Source: Ramlibacter tataouinensis | GTDB lineage: Bacteria; Pseudomonadota; Gammaproteobacteria; Burkholderiales; Burkholderiaceae_C | DNA: 64,000 nt | Direction of reading: 5' to 3' | Assembly (NCBI RefSeq): GCF_027941915.1 | Contig: NZ_CP116009.1 | Location: 1,054,001-1,118,000 of the forward strand | Part shown: piece after piece, positions 25,618 through 34,697 of the stretch | Numbering within the stretch: the first letter of the stretch is position 1 | Layout: each line of letters begins with the position of its first letter | Notes under the pieces: model-generated | The model's input: only the letters and a program-made list of their open reading frames with translations | Databases searched by the model: none | What the model was told of the DNA's origin: nothing | Translations under genes and position numbers: made by a program

Positions 25618-27282
25618 ATGAATACGGACAGGAAAGAAGCCGGCCCGCAGGAGGCCGGCGTTGTGATCGTCGGCGGTGGGCCTGTCGGCCTGGGCCTCGC
25701 CATCGAGCTGGGCCAGCGCGGCATCCGCTGCACGGTGGTGGAGCGCTACCCGCAGCCGCAGCCCATCCCCAAGGGGCAGAACCTGACCCAGCGCACCATG
25801 GAGCACTTCCACTTCTGGGGCGCCGAGCAGGAGTTGCGCGCCGCGCGCACCATCCCGCCGGAGTACGGCATCGGCGGCCTCACCGCCTACGGCACGTTGC
25901 TGGGCCCCTACCACTACGACTGGCTGCAGCGCGACCTGGTCAAGCCCTTCTACTACACCGCCAACGAGCGCCTGCCGCAATACGCCACCGAGGCGGTGCT
26001 GCGCGCCCGCGCGGCGCAGCTGCCCAGCGTCGAAACGCTGTACGGCTGGAACGCCGAGAGCGTGGCGCAGGACGCCGACGGCGTGACGGTGACCCTCCAC
26101 GAGCGCAAGGGCGAGGGCCGCCGCACGCTGCGCGCGGCCTATGCGGTGGGCTGCGATGGCGCCCGCTCCGGCGTGCGCGAGCAGGCCGGCATGACCCAGA
26201 CCCGTACCGACCACGACCGCGTGATGGTGCTGCTGGTGTTCAAGTCGCGCCAGTTGCACCAGCTGCTGCAGCGCTACCCCGGCAAGAGCTACTACAACGT
26301 GCTGCAGCCTGAACTCCAGGGCTACTGGAAGTTCCTGGGCCGGGTGGACCTGGGCAGTACCTGGTTCTTCCACGCGCCGGTGCCGGCCGGCACCACGGCC
26401 GACAACTTTGACTTCAAGCACTTCCTGAACGAGGCGGTGGGGGCGGACTTCGAGGTGGAGTTCGAGCACATCGGCTTCTGGGACCTGCGCTTCGCGATTG
26501 CCGACAGCTACCGCAAAGGACGCGTGTTCATAGCCGGCGACGCCGCGCACAGCCATCCGCCCTATGGCGGCTACGGCGTCAACTCCGGGCTTGAGGATGC
26601 GCGCAACCTGGGCTGGAAGCTGGCCGCCACGTTGCAGGGCTGGGGCGGCGACGCCCTGCTGGACTCGTACGACGCCGAGCGGCGGCCGGTGTTCGCCAGC
26701 ACCATCCACGACTTCATCGCCAAGGCGATCGCCGACGACAGGCAATTCCTGGAGGCGCACGACCCGGCGCGCGACAAGGCCGGCTTCGAGGCCGCCTGGC
26801 AGGCGCGCGCCCAGGGCGCGGTGGGCGAGGTGCATGCCTTCGAGCCGCACTACGAGGGCTCGCCGGTGGTGTGGCCGGGCGCCGGCACGGGCCGCGCCTG
26901 CAGCGCCAGGGGCGCGCACAAGTTCGAAGCGCGCGCCGGCCACCACATCGCCCCGGCAACGCTGGCCGACGGCCGCAACGTGTTCGAGGCCTTCGGCCCC
27001 GGCTTCACGCTGCTGGCACTGGGCGCGGATGCGGCCGGCGTGCAGGCCTTTCGCGATGCGGCGGCGGCGCTGGGGCTGCCGCTGCAGGTGGTGCAGGATC
27101 CGGCCCCTGGCGAAGCCGCGCGCTACGCCGCACGCTGGGTGCTGGTGCGGCCGGACCAGTTCGTGGCCTGGGCCGCGGCAGATGCCGCCATCACCCCCGA
27201 CAGCGCGCGCCGCGTGCTGGCGCTGGCCCAGGGCCGCGCGCCCGAAAGCCCCCTCTTCCCGAACGACACAGGAGACGCATGA
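25618..27282 (+). CDS. FAD-dependent aromatic-type monooxygenase (PheA/TfdB/UbiH family)
   Basis: A 554-residue flavoprotein hydroxylase starting MNTDRKEAGPQEAG. It has the GxGxxG loop VVIVGGGPVGLGLAIELGQ, the second FAD motif GRVFIAGDAAHSHPPYGG, and a C-terminal thioredoxin-like extension (about residues 430-554, including GFTLLALGAD), as in phenol 2-monooxygenase-type enzymes. Such proteins hydroxylate aromatic or cyclic substrates with NAD(P)H and O2. A GGGAGAAAG ribosome site precedes the ATG. It heads an operon with a Bug receptor and an alpha/beta hydrolase under a divergent LysR, so it probably starts degradation of an imported ring compound, whose identity is open. Confidence 0.86.
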   Translation: MNTDRKEAGPQEAGVVIVGGGPVGLGLAIELGQRGIRCTVVERYPQPQPIPKGQNLTQRTMEHFHFWGAEQELRAARTIPPEYGIGGLTAYGTLLGPYHYDWLQRDLVKPFYYTANERLPQYATEAVLRARAAQLPSVETLYGWNAESVAQDADGVTVTLHERKGEGRRTLRAAYAVGCDGARSGVREQAGMTQTRTDHDRVMVLLVFKSRQLHQLLQRYPGKSYYNVLQPELQGYWKFLGRVDLGSTWFFHAPVPAGTTADNFDFKHFLNEAVGADFEVEFEHIGFWDLRFAIADSYRKGRVFIAGDAAHSHPPYGGYGVNSGLEDARNLGWKLAATLQGWGGDALLDSYDAERRPVFASTIHDFIAKAIADDRQFLEAHDPARDKAGFEAAWQARAQGAVGEVHAFEPHYEGSPVVWPGAGTGRACSARGAHKFEARAGHHIAPATLADGRNVFEAFGPGFTLLALGADAAGVQAFRDAAAALGLPLQVVQDPAPGEAARYAARWVLVRPDQFVAWAAADAAITPDSARRVLALAQGRAPESPLFPNDTGDA

Positions 27283-28289
27283 TGCACAAGAACCCCGCTT
27301 CCCTCCCCCGCCGCACCGCGCTGCAGCTGGCCGCCGCTCTCGGCGCTGCCTCGCTGCTGGGCGGGCTGGCGCCGGCCTTCGCGCAGGACAGGTTCCCCAC
27401 CGGCGCGGTGAAGATCGTGGTGCCCTTCGGCCCGGCCACCGGCCCGGACATCCTGGGCCGCACCATCGGCCAGAAGCTCTCGGAAAAGTGGGGCCAGCCG
27501 CTGGTGGTGGAGAACAAGAGCGGCGCCAGCTCCATGATCGGCACCAAGTTCGTGGCCGCTTCGGCGCCCGACGGCCACACGCTGCTGGTGACGGCCAACA
27601 CGCTGATCCTCAACAAGGCGCTCAAGCCCAACGCCGACTACGACCCGATCAACGACATCGTGGCAGTGGCGCCGCTGGCCATCGGGCGCCTGACACTGGT
27701 GGCGCACCCCAGCCTGGGTGTCAAGAGCGTGCAGGAGCTGATCGCCATGGCCAAGGCCAAGCCGGGCGCGATCGACTATGCCTCGCCCGCCAACGGCACA
27801 CCGCACCACCTGGCGATGGAGCTGTTCAAGCAAGGCACGGGCGTGGACCTCACGCACATCCCTTACACCAGCACGCCGGCGGCGGTGAAGGACGTGCTGG
27901 GCGGCCAGGTCAAGCTGATGTTCCTGCCCATCCACGTGGCACTGCCGCACGTGCAGGCCGGCAAGCTGGTGATGCTGGCCTCCGGCGGCAAGCAGCGCGC
28001 CGAGACCACACCCGACGTGCCCTCGGTGGCCGAAGCCAGCGGCGTGAAGGACTTCGACGCCGACATCTGGTACGGCATGTACGCGCCGGCCGGCACGCCC
28101 CCGGCGCTGGTGAACCGCCTGAACGCGGAGGTGAACGCGCTGCTGGGCTCGCCGGAGCTCAAGGCGATGTTCGAGAGGCAGGGCCTGAGCCCGCTCACCG
28201 GCACGCCGCAAGACCTGGCCAAGCTCACGCGCGACGACCTGGCGCGCTGGAACAAGGTGGTGAAGGCCGCGGGCATCAAGGCGGACTGA
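27282..28289 (+). CDS. Bug/TctC-family periplasmic solute receptor
   Basis: A 335-residue receptor. The signal peptide is MHKNPASLPRRTALQLAAAL with cleavage near AFAQDR, then PTGAVKIVVPFGPATGPDI and the ENKSGASSMIG motif. Two adjacent ATGs (27279 and 27282) are possible; AGGAG is four or seven bases upstream, and the second is preferred. Either overlaps the monooxygenase stop, so translation is coupled. It should deliver or sense the monooxygenase operon's substrate. TctA and TctB partners are absent. Confidence 0.9.
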   Translation: MHKNPASLPRRTALQLAAALGAASLLGGLAPAFAQDRFPTGAVKIVVPFGPATGPDILGRTIGQKLSEKWGQPLVVENKSGASSMIGTKFVAASAPDGHTLLVTANTLILNKALKPNADYDPINDIVAVAPLAIGRLTLVAHPSLGVKSVQELIAMAKAKPGAIDYASPANGTPHHLAMELFKQGTGVDLTHIPYTSTPAAVKDVLGGQVKLMFLPIHVALPHVQAGKLVMLASGGKQRAETTPDVPSVAEASGVKDFDADIWYGMYAPAGTPPALVNRLNAEVNALLGSPELKAMFERQGLSPLTGTPQDLAKLTRDDLARWNKVVKAAGIKAD

Positions 28290-28292
28290 GAC

Positions 28293-29135
28293 ATGCAGCA
28301 TCCCCTGGAGATCCACCGCCTCGTGACCGAGGACGAAGTCACGATCCAGATCGCCTGGATGCCGCCGCGCGACCCGGCCGCGCCGGTACTGCTGGCCACC
28401 CACGGCGTGGGCAACACCTTCACGCTGTCGGGCCTGTGGCGGGCGCTGCAGCTGCTGGCCGCGCGCGGCTGGGGCGTGGCCATGATCAACAACCGCGGCC
28501 ACGACTGGGTGGCCATGAACCCGGGCGACCGCCGCTGGATCGGTGCGGCCTACGAAACGGTGGAGGAAAGCCGCTTCGACTTCCAGGCCGGCCAGCGCTG
28601 GCTGCGCGAGCGCGGGCACCGCCGCATCGTGATCGCGGGGCACAGCCTGGGCGGGCTGAAGGCCGCCTACACGCAGGCGCACTTTCCCGGCGAGGACGTG
28701 GTGGCGCTGGCGATGTTCTCGTCGCCGCGCCTGCCGGACGACAAGGTGTGGGACTGGCCGGCGCACCAGCAGTTGCTGGCGCGCTGCCGCGAGATGGTGG
28801 CGCAGGGCCGGGGCGAAGAGCTGATGCACGTCGACATGCCGACCAACACGCCGGCCATGAAGGGCCTGATGTGCTACCGGACCTACATCAACAAGTACGG
28901 GCCGGAGGCGGCGACGACGACGCTCGCGTTCGCCGACAAGATCCGCGTGCCGACCTTCCTCCTGGCCGGCGAGCTGGAAAAGCCGCAGCTGTCCTTCTCC
29001 ATCGACATGGAAGAGGCGCTGGTGAATGCGCCGTCGGTCCAGCGCGTGATGGTGAGGGGCTGCGACCACATCTACACCGACCGGCACCAGCAGGTGGCGG
29101 ACGCGGCGCACGAGTGGCTGGTCAAGCAGGGATAG
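28293..29135 (+). CDS. Alpha/beta-fold hydrolase
   Basis: A 280-residue alpha/beta hydrolase. The oxyanion segment LLATHGVGNTF, the nucleophile elbow GHSLGG in IVIAGHSLGGLKAAYTQ, and a late His (GCDHIYTDR) make a plausible catalytic triad with Asp or Glu between. Length fits a one-domain esterase or C-C bond hydrolase. It begins three bases after the receptor gene stop and closes the operon. It may hydrolyse an ester or a ring-cleavage product formed after the monooxygenase step. A repeat element lies 42 bases past its stop and may end transcription. Confidence 0.82.
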   Translation: MQHPLEIHRLVTEDEVTIQIAWMPPRDPAAPVLLATHGVGNTFTLSGLWRALQLLAARGWGVAMINNRGHDWVAMNPGDRRWIGAAYETVEESRFDFQAGQRWLRERGHRRIVIAGHSLGGLKAAYTQAHFPGEDVVALAMFSSPRLPDDKVWDWPAHQQLLARCREMVAQGRGEELMHVDMPTNTPAMKGLMCYRTYINKYGPEAATTTLAFADKIRVPTFLLAGELEKPQLSFSIDMEEALVNAPSVQRVMVRGCDHIYTDRHQQVADAAHEWLVKQG

Positions 29136-29177
29136 ATCCTCGGCTCACTTCTTCCGCCCTGAGCCAGTCGTGTTCAG

Positions 29178-29201
29178 GGCTGCTTCTGGCCGAAAGCGGC
29201 C
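29178..29201. repeat. Dispersed palindromic repeat, copy 1
   Basis: Arms GGCTGCTT and AAGCGGCC surround a core with TGGCCG. They pair except for one T-G position. It lies 42 bases after the hydrolase gene and is the first clear member of a family seen up to 59 kb. Confidence 0.6.
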
Positions 29202-29408
29202 TAGCTTGCGATCCGGTTTGGTGGCAATTCGACCCCTGCCCCGGAAACCCGTGCGCCCACCCTCTGGGTGTTGAGAGCGTGCGAGATCGGCCAGCATCGA
29301 TTCCAGGAGAGATCGATGTGGTACGGTCGCCGCTTCGATCTGCGCATTGGCATTCACGCGCAGCGGGCAGAGACCTCGGTAGCCCTCTAATTCCTTAAAG
29401 GCGCACAG

Positions 29409-29795
29409 ATGAAATTTCGCAAAGTGATTCCCGCCGCTAGGGGCGGCGAATCCGCCCGCTTCAGCGACGGCATCCTGGCCGGCAGCACCCTCTACGTGGC
29501 CGCCCAGATCGGCGTCGACGCGAACGGGGTGGCCTCGCCCGACGTGGCGCAGCAATGCCGCCAGACCTGGTCCAATATGGAAGCAGTCCTATCGGAGGCG
29601 GGCATGGGCATCGAGAACATCGTTAAGACCACGGTATTCCTGACTGACCGGGCCGACTTCCCGACCTACGCTGCAGTGCGCGACGAAGTGCTCAAGGGCC
29701 ACAAGCCCGCAACCACCCTCGTCTACGTGTCCGGCCTGTTCAAGCCGGAACTGAAGGTGGAAATCGAGGCGATCGCCGTGAATGATGGAGTGTGA
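29409..29795 (+). CDS. RidA/YjgF family protein
   Basis: A 128-residue RidA-fold protein. It starts MKFRKVIPAARGGESARFSD and shows LYVAAQIGVDANG, QCRQTWSNMEAVLSEAGMG and the end KVEIEAIAV. RidA enzymes deaminate reactive enamine/imine intermediates, but this member lacks the canonical ending of IPR-type RidA (an Arg before the C-terminal EIE is Lys here), so it may belong to another Rid subgroup. The gene stands alone after a 273-base gap, with repeat copy 1 upstream. No operon partner is visible. Confidence 0.85.
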   Translation: MKFRKVIPAARGGESARFSDGILAGSTLYVAAQIGVDANGVASPDVAQQCRQTWSNMEAVLSEAGMGIENIVKTTVFLTDRADFPTYAAVRDEVLKGHKPATTLVYVSGLFKPELKVEIEAIAVNDGV

Positions 29796-29895
29796 AGTCG
29801 CCTGCGCCACATCGACGCAAGCCAACAATGGCTGCTTGGGGTCGGGACCGGCCCTTGAATGACGCGCATCGTGAGTCTCTCTCAAAGGAGCTCAC

Positions 29896-30327
29896 ATGCG
29901 CACCGCAGCACAATCGCAGCACAACGCCTGGAACAAGGGTCGTCTTCTGGGCCAGAAGCCGCCACTGAAGCCAAAGGAGATCTGGTCCATCCGGACCCGT
30001 CTCCAGCTGTCAACCCAAACGCGTGACTTGGCTTTGTTCAACCTGGCGTTGGACGGCAAGCTACGAGGCTGTGACCTCACCGGCTTGCGCGTGCGGGAGG
30101 TCTTTTTGGGAGACATCCCCGCTTCTCGCGCGATCGTCATGCAGCGCAAGACGCAGCGCCCAGTGCAGTTCGAGATCACTGAGCCCACGCGCGACGCTTT
30201 GGCCGCATGGGTTTTGCGTCGGCAGCTGCGCCCTGGAGACTACCTCTTCCCAGGGCGGGGATCCGGGGCTCACCTATCCCTGCAAGTGGATGACGCGCTC
30301 GAAATTTCGGAACAGGTCGAGATCTAG
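29896..30327 (+). pseudogene. Tyrosine recombinase (integrase) with internal deletion
   Basis: A 143-residue remnant of a small tyrosine-type integrase of a kind I recognise from Burkholderiales. Residues 1-127 carry the N-terminal part of the catalytic domain, with RGCDLTGLRVREV and IVMQRKTQRPVQFEITEPTR. At about residue 128 it jumps from HLS to LQVDDALEISEQVEI, which is the extreme C-terminus of the family. About 60 residues with the H-x-x-R box and the catalytic Tyr region are missing, apparently by an in-frame deletion. An AAAGGAG ribosome site is present. It should be inactive. A repeat copy begins at its last base. Confidence 0.8.
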
Positions 30328-30350
30328 GCTGCTTTCGACCCAAAGCAGCC
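30327..30350. repeat. Dispersed palindromic repeat, copy 2 (perfect arms)
   Basis: Perfect 9-base arms GGCTGCTTT and AAAGCAGCC flank CGACCC, starting on the last base of the integrase remnant stop codon. It is the best-formed member along with the one at 55297. A stable hairpin is expected. Confidence 0.75.
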
Positions 30351-30360
30351 GTGATTGCAG

Positions 30361-30609
30361 TTAGGGGCTGCGAGTAGTCCGTCCAGCGCGCTGCGCACGC
30401 GCTGCCGACGCGGCGTAGGCCTCGAAGCAGCGACTGATGTAGGGCGCGGGCCGATAAGACTCCGACTTCTTGGCGTCTGTATGCCGATATGGCAATCGGC
30501 TCGGCTCGCGCGGTAGCAAGATGGCCTCCACGTTACGGGCGATACGCAATGCCGCCACATAGCCGCAGCTGAACCCGCCGCGCGCACACCCGAGGCGCAA
30601 CCCGGCCAC
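30361..30609 (-). CDS. Doubtful short reading frame, unrecognised
   Basis: An 82-residue open frame from a GTG at 30609, with the piece GYVAALRIARNVEAILLPRE looking protein-like. No family is recognised and no ribosome site is evident. It lies in a 436-base stretch between the integrase remnant and the YqjD-like gene that shows no other coding signal. It may be a fragment of decayed DNA belonging to the same insertion history as the integrase. Kept only as a weak candidate. Confidence 0.2.
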   Translation of the reverse strand: MAGLRLGCARGGFSCGYVAALRIARNVEAILLPREPSRLPYRHTDAKKSESYRPAPYISRCFEAYAASAARAQRAGRTTRSP

Positions 30610-30763
30610 GTCACGGGTTTTTTCTGAACCTTAAGGACGGTGGGCACGACCGCCGGAACGCGCTCGGCCGCGTCCGGGTGAGACAAGTTGATACCCGCGG
30701 CTGAGGCCATTCGGGTCAAGCCTGCCCGGAGAATGGCATGCGGCTTTTTCAGGAGAAACACAG

Positions 30764-31663
30764 GTGGTCAATCTGACGACGAATCCAGACTTCACGACCG
30801 ACAGCACCACGGTGTCGACGACCCCGGCCGGAGCCGACTCGAAGGAAACGCGCGACTGGACCGGCAACGGCCATGAGCGCATCCATCGCTTCACCGGCAC
30901 GATGCACCGGGCCATAGACAGCATCGAGCAGCGGCTGAGCTCAGCCGGCGGCATGTCCTCGACCCAGTCCCGGTACGGCGAGCAGGCCCGGCAGTACGGC
31001 GACAGGGTGCGCACGCGGATGAACGAACAAGCGCTGCAGGCTGTCGGCATCATGCTGGCGGCCGGCGTCCTCCTCGACCGGCTGTTCCTTCGCAAGCCGA
31101 AGGTGCGGGTGGTCGAGGTGCCGGTCCACCCGCGCTCGACCTGGGGCGCCAGCCCCGTGTTCGAACAGCACACCCGGCGCTGGAGCGACGCCGCGGATGC
31201 GCACCTGCAGCGCGCCAGGAGGACGGGTGAGAAGGCGGCCGGCAAGGCCTCGATGGCCACCGCTTCGGGGATTGCAGGCGCCAAGGCCGCAACGTCCAGC
31301 CTCGCGCGCGAAGCGTATGCCTTGCCGCTTCAGATGCGCCAGGCCACGCAGCGGCTGATGGCGCGCTCGCAGGAGTACGGCAGCATGGCACGCTCCGGCA
31401 TGGAGACGCATCCTTGGGCCGGCCTGGGCGCCGTGCTCGCCGCCAGCAGCCTGCTGACGACGGCGTTGATGCGGCGCCGGAACCCGGACCCGGGCATGGC
31501 CTACATCAACGTGGAAGAACGAGGCAAGGATGCCGCGTGGCGGCGGAGCGGATACGACACCGGATTCGGCGGGATGACCTCTTCGCGGCCGGTGGCGTCG
31601 GGCGTGGTGGTACTCGGCCTCGGGATGCTCGCCGGCATGATGCTGAGGCGGCGCATGGAGTGA
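30764..31663 (+). CDS. YqjD/ElaB (DUF883)-like membrane-anchored protein
   Basis: A 299-residue protein starting at GTG, with AGGAG nine bases upstream. The N-terminal 90 residues are hydrophilic and helical. A first hydrophobic segment follows (ALQAVGIMLAAGVLLDRLFL, about residues 90-108), then a long Ala/Arg/Gln-rich helical stretch with ARSQEYGSMARSGMETHPWA, which resembles the end of ElaB/YqjD proteins that tether to the inner membrane. Two more hydrophobic segments (GAVLAASSLLTTALM; VVVLGLGMLAGMMLRRR) end it. It is longer than single-unit ElaB proteins, so it may be a tandem or fused form. Ribosome or stress association is only suggested by family. Confidence 0.6.
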   Translation: MVNLTTNPDFTTDSTTVSTTPAGADSKETRDWTGNGHERIHRFTGTMHRAIDSIEQRLSSAGGMSSTQSRYGEQARQYGDRVRTRMNEQALQAVGIMLAAGVLLDRLFLRKPKVRVVEVPVHPRSTWGASPVFEQHTRRWSDAADAHLQRARRTGEKAAGKASMATASGIAGAKAATSSLAREAYALPLQMRQATQRLMARSQEYGSMARSGMETHPWAGLGAVLAASSLLTTALMRRRNPDPGMAYINVEERGKDAAWRRSGYDTGFGGMTSSRPVASGVVVLGLGMLAGMMLRRRME

Positions 31664-31959
31664 GCGCATCGGAGCGCGCAGCCAGTTCCCTGGCTTTCGA
31701 GGAGGCAGCCCCGCGACGGGACTCCTCCTCCAGCACGCACTCAGTCTAGCCGGCGCGAGGCGCCGAACGCGTTCATCGGCCCGCAAGCGGCGCAAGCGGC
31801 GCCGGCGGACCCTGCAGGGATCTTCGAACCGCGGCGCGCTCGACCGTGCAACGATCGCAGGCCATCTTCAGCTGGACGGGTGCAACAGTTCATTGTGCAG
31901 CTCGCACATCCAACTCAAGCGCCTAGAGTGGCTACTGCTCCACTCACCCGGAGGGACCG

Positions 31960-32475
31960 ATGTCTAACCGACCAAAGCGCGCGCAGGCGCAGAGTTCTGC
32001 CAACGAGACCGCACAAGCGGCCCTGTCCGCCAGCTTCAGTTCGGCGTCCGAACTGACCCGGGAGCAGCTGGCTTTCAGCGCCGAGAACCTGGCGGCCTGG
32101 TTCCGCGCCGCGGAAGCCCTGCAATTGGCGCAGCTGCACCTGTCGCAGCGCGCCGCCTTGCTGCACCGGCAGGCCGCAGAGAACCTGCGCAATGCCTCCA
32201 CTCCGTGGGAGATGCTGTCCGTCCAGGCGAACCTGGCGCTGTACGACTTCCAGGAAGGCATGCGCTTCCTGCAGGAGGCCCTGGTCGCCAGCACCCGGGC
32301 CGGCGGTGACGTGAGTGCAGCCGCACAGAAACGCGAGCAGGACGAGGCCCCCCAAGCCGCCAGCGCCGCGGCCCAGGTTGTGGAAGCGGCGATCAATGCC
32401 GCAGCGCCGATGGCGCAGGCGTGGCAACAGGTGTTCGCGGCTTCATTGAACGGCGCGCCGACGAAGCACCACTAA
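31960..32475 (+). CDS. Phasin-like protein
   Basis: A 171-residue, Ala- and Gln-rich, all-helical protein. SELTREQLAFSAENLAAWFRA and LANLALYDFQEGMRFLQEAL-type stretches (in part SVQANLALYDFQEGMRF) match phasin proteins that coat polyhydroxyalkanoate granules. Length is typical. It has a CGGAGGG ribosome site just before the ATG. Neighbours (YqjD-like protein, histidine kinase, KatE, hemerythrin) suggest a stress or stationary-phase locus. No PHA polymerase gene is in the window. Confidence 0.7.
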   Translation: MSNRPKRAQAQSSANETAQAALSASFSSASELTREQLAFSAENLAAWFRAAEALQLAQLHLSQRAALLHRQAAENLRNASTPWEMLSVQANLALYDFQEGMRFLQEALVASTRAGGDVSAAAQKREQDEAPQAASAAAQVVEAAINAAAPMAQAWQQVFAASLNGAPTKHH

Positions 32476-32574
32476 GCCGGGCCGCGGCCACCGGCCGCCA
32501 GCAACACCGGGCCGCGAGGTGAGCCGGCGGAAGCGCCGTGTCTCGCTGCCTCCAGCAGACGAAGATCGACCGCG

Positions 32575-32790
32575 ATGGATTCCGATCAGTTCGAAAGTGC
32601 AATCACCGAATGGCGCCAGGTCTTGACGGAAGTGCTGAAGCTTGAGGGCGAAGCACTCGAGTCCATCCGACGCGCGGACGCCACTGCCATGGCGGCCGTC
32701 CGACAGGCGGGCGAGCTTCGCCAGAGGGCAGATGAATTGCTTGCTGAACTGGCCGCCACCGATGTCACCGATGCCGCGAGGACGCCCTAG
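32575..32790 (+). CDS. Small coiled-coil hypothetical protein
   Basis: A 71-residue acidic protein starting MDSDQFESAITEWRQVL. It is nearly all helix-forming, with heptad-like Leu/Ala spacing through residues 10-60 (LTEVLKLEGEALESIRRADA, GELRQRADELLAELA). No domain is recognised. It lies 99 bases after the phasin-like gene on the same strand and may be a small partner of it. Coding is judged plausible from composition and frame; expression is not certain. Confidence 0.5.
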   Translation: MDSDQFESAITEWRQVLTEVLKLEGEALESIRRADATAMAAVRQAGELRQRADELLAELAATDVTDAARTP

Positions 32791-33327
32791 CTGCTCTCCG
32801 AAGCTCGCCGAACTGCTCAGCCAAGGCGTATGCCTTGCCGACTGGGCGACTGGGCCGCCGCCGGAACAGCGATGTGCGCCCCCTCGAGCGCAGTTTCACG
32901 CCGGCTGCGGCGCGGTGTCGCCGGGCAGTCCTCGCAGCAAACGCACCTGCTGGTCATCCTCGCCCTTGCGCCCTTCCACGCGAGAGCATCCAGAAGCCTT
33001 GAGCATTGCGCAGCGCCGGGCAACGTCGCCGAGCGGACCAGCGGTTCCTGCCTTGAAGGACCACGCCTCTGGTCTGCTGAGTGCAGAGGCTGCACTGCCA
33101 AGTCATGGATGCAGCCATTCCCAGTCCGAGGCCTACCCCTAGCCGATCGGCTTGTCTTTGTCGCTCAGCGGAAGCCGGGCGATCCACGGGGGCGCCTCTC
33201 GATCGTCGGTGCGGCCGCCTGAGCAGGCCATTGGTGTCCTCGTTAGACCCGGGCGCACTCATCCGTAAGAGCCGCGCATACTGGATATCAACCGCCCGGC
33301 GAATGCAGCCGAAGGCAGGAGATGACC
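32791..33327. other. Non-coding stretch between small gene and histidine kinase
   Basis: About 537 bases with no convincing gene on either strand; short open frames here have unlikely composition. The end contains the ribosome site CAGGAG at 33316-33321 for the kinase gene. Confidence 0.5.
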
Positions 33328-34500
33328 ATGGACGAATTCTTGACCCACAACCGCGAGCAACTGGTTGAGCGCTGCAAGGCCAAAGTGGCTCAACGCCCCC
33401 TGCGTGCTGCCACTCCAGAGCAATTGAAGAATGGGGTTCCCCAGTTTCTGGAACAGTTGATAAGGACCCTCCGCGCGGAGAGGGAGGATCTTCCCGGTGA
33501 GAGCCTCAGGATCTCCGGTGCCCCGGGTGGCGCGTCAAGTGACCCCTCCGAGATCGGCGCCACTGCCACGGCGCATGGCAAGCAGTTGCTGGAGCTCGGG
33601 TACACGGTGGACCAGGTCGTCCATGACTACGGTGACTTGTGCCAAGCCATCACCGACCTTGCCGAAGAGCGAAATGCGCCCTTCAGCGTCGGCGAATTCA
33701 GAACCCTCAACCGCTGCCTGGACAATGCCATTGCCGACGCGGTCACCGAGTTCAGTGCTCAACGCGATGCCGCCGAGTCCCGCCGAGCCACGAGCGAATC
33801 CAATGAGCGACTGGGTTTCCTTCTGCACGAGCTTCGCAATTCCCTGCTGACCGCCAAGCTCGCGCTCACCGCGTTGGAAAGCGGCCAGTTACCCGTCGCA
33901 GGGGCGACGGGAGGCGTGTTGAAGCGCAGCTTGGCCACACTGACGTCACTGGTCAAGCACGCCCTCGACGAGGTGCGCGTCAGCGCGAGCCTCTCGCGGG
34001 AGCCGCAAGTCTTCTCCCTCGCAGGGTTCATCGCCGACGCCGGCAGCGCGGCGATGTTGGACGCCAATGCGCGCGGCTGTTCCTTCAACGTGAGACATAT
34101 CGACACGGATCTTGAAATCGAGGGGGACCGGCAGCTTCTGATGGGCGCGCTGATGAACCTGATCCAGAACGCCTTCAAGTTCACCCACGCGCAAACGGAA
34201 GTCTCCTTGAACGCCTACGCGAGCGGTAACGGTGCGGTCTTTATCGAGGTCACCGATCACTGCGGAGGTCTCGCGCCAGGTATCGCGGAAACCATGTTCC
34301 AGCCGTTCTCCCGCGGCCAGCAGGACAAGAGTGGACTGGGACTGGGCTTGTGCATTTCGCGAGCGAACGTCGAGGCTGCCGGAGGTAGCCTGAGCGTCCG
34401 GGACGTGCCCGGGAGCGGCTGCGTCTTCACGATCCGTCTTCCCGAATATGCACGTCCCACCGCCGTGACAGGCACGCCTGAGCCGGCAAGAAGTGCCTAA
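33328..34500 (+). CDS. Orphan sensor histidine kinase with RsbRD-like N-terminus
   Basis: A 390-residue soluble-looking kinase. The N-terminal 150 or so residues (EFLTHNREQLVERCKAKV, DYGDLCQAITDLAEERN) resemble the RsbRD-type sensor domain. The phosphoacceptor box is HELRN (His167), the N box NLIQNAFKFT, the G1 box DHCGGL and the G2 box GLGLGLCISR, so the ATPase is complete. No transmembrane segment is seen, and no response regulator is adjacent. ATGs at 33322 and 33328 are both open; the second sits six bases after CAGGAG and is preferred. Position before katE suggests oxidative or general stress sensing. Confidence 0.85.
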   Translation: MDEFLTHNREQLVERCKAKVAQRPLRAATPEQLKNGVPQFLEQLIRTLRAEREDLPGESLRISGAPGGASSDPSEIGATATAHGKQLLELGYTVDQVVHDYGDLCQAITDLAEERNAPFSVGEFRTLNRCLDNAIADAVTEFSAQRDAAESRRATSESNERLGFLLHELRNSLLTAKLALTALESGQLPVAGATGGVLKRSLATLTSLVKHALDEVRVSASLSREPQVFSLAGFIADAGSAAMLDANARGCSFNVRHIDTDLEIEGDRQLLMGALMNLIQNAFKFTHAQTEVSLNAYASGNGAVFIEVTDHCGGLAPGIAETMFQPFSRGQQDKSGLGLGLCISRANVEAAGGSLSVRDVPGSGCVFTIRLPEYARPTAVTGTPEPARSA

Positions 34501-34521
34501 GGGCAGTGCAAGGGTACTTGC

Positions 34522-34592
34522 CCACCACAGTGGTGGCTTGCTTGGTCAGCGCCGCGCGGCTGCAGGAGATGACTAAGCCAGCGCGGCTGCAG
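34522..34592. repeat. Palindrome plus 12-base direct repeat before katE
   Basis: CCACCAC-A-GTGGTGG at 34522-34536 is a perfect dyad just after the kinase stop. Downstream, GCGCGGCTGCAG occurs at 34554-34565 and again at 34581-34592 (27-base spacing). The dyad may be a terminator or operator, and the direct repeats lie in the katE leader. No function is proven. Confidence 0.45.
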
Positions 34593-34697
34593 ACATTTCT
34601 GCGTTGAGTCGGGGGCTCGCGCCTACATGGGAGCGTGCGGTGCGGCCATACGGTGGGGCAACCGGCCATCGTGCCGCTTCGCTTCACCACCTTCCCC

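Noticed and set aside
32830..33222. Open frame in the gap before the histidine kinase gene
   Set aside because: No ribosome site, and Arg/Ser/Cys-rich sequence unlike the coding style around it.
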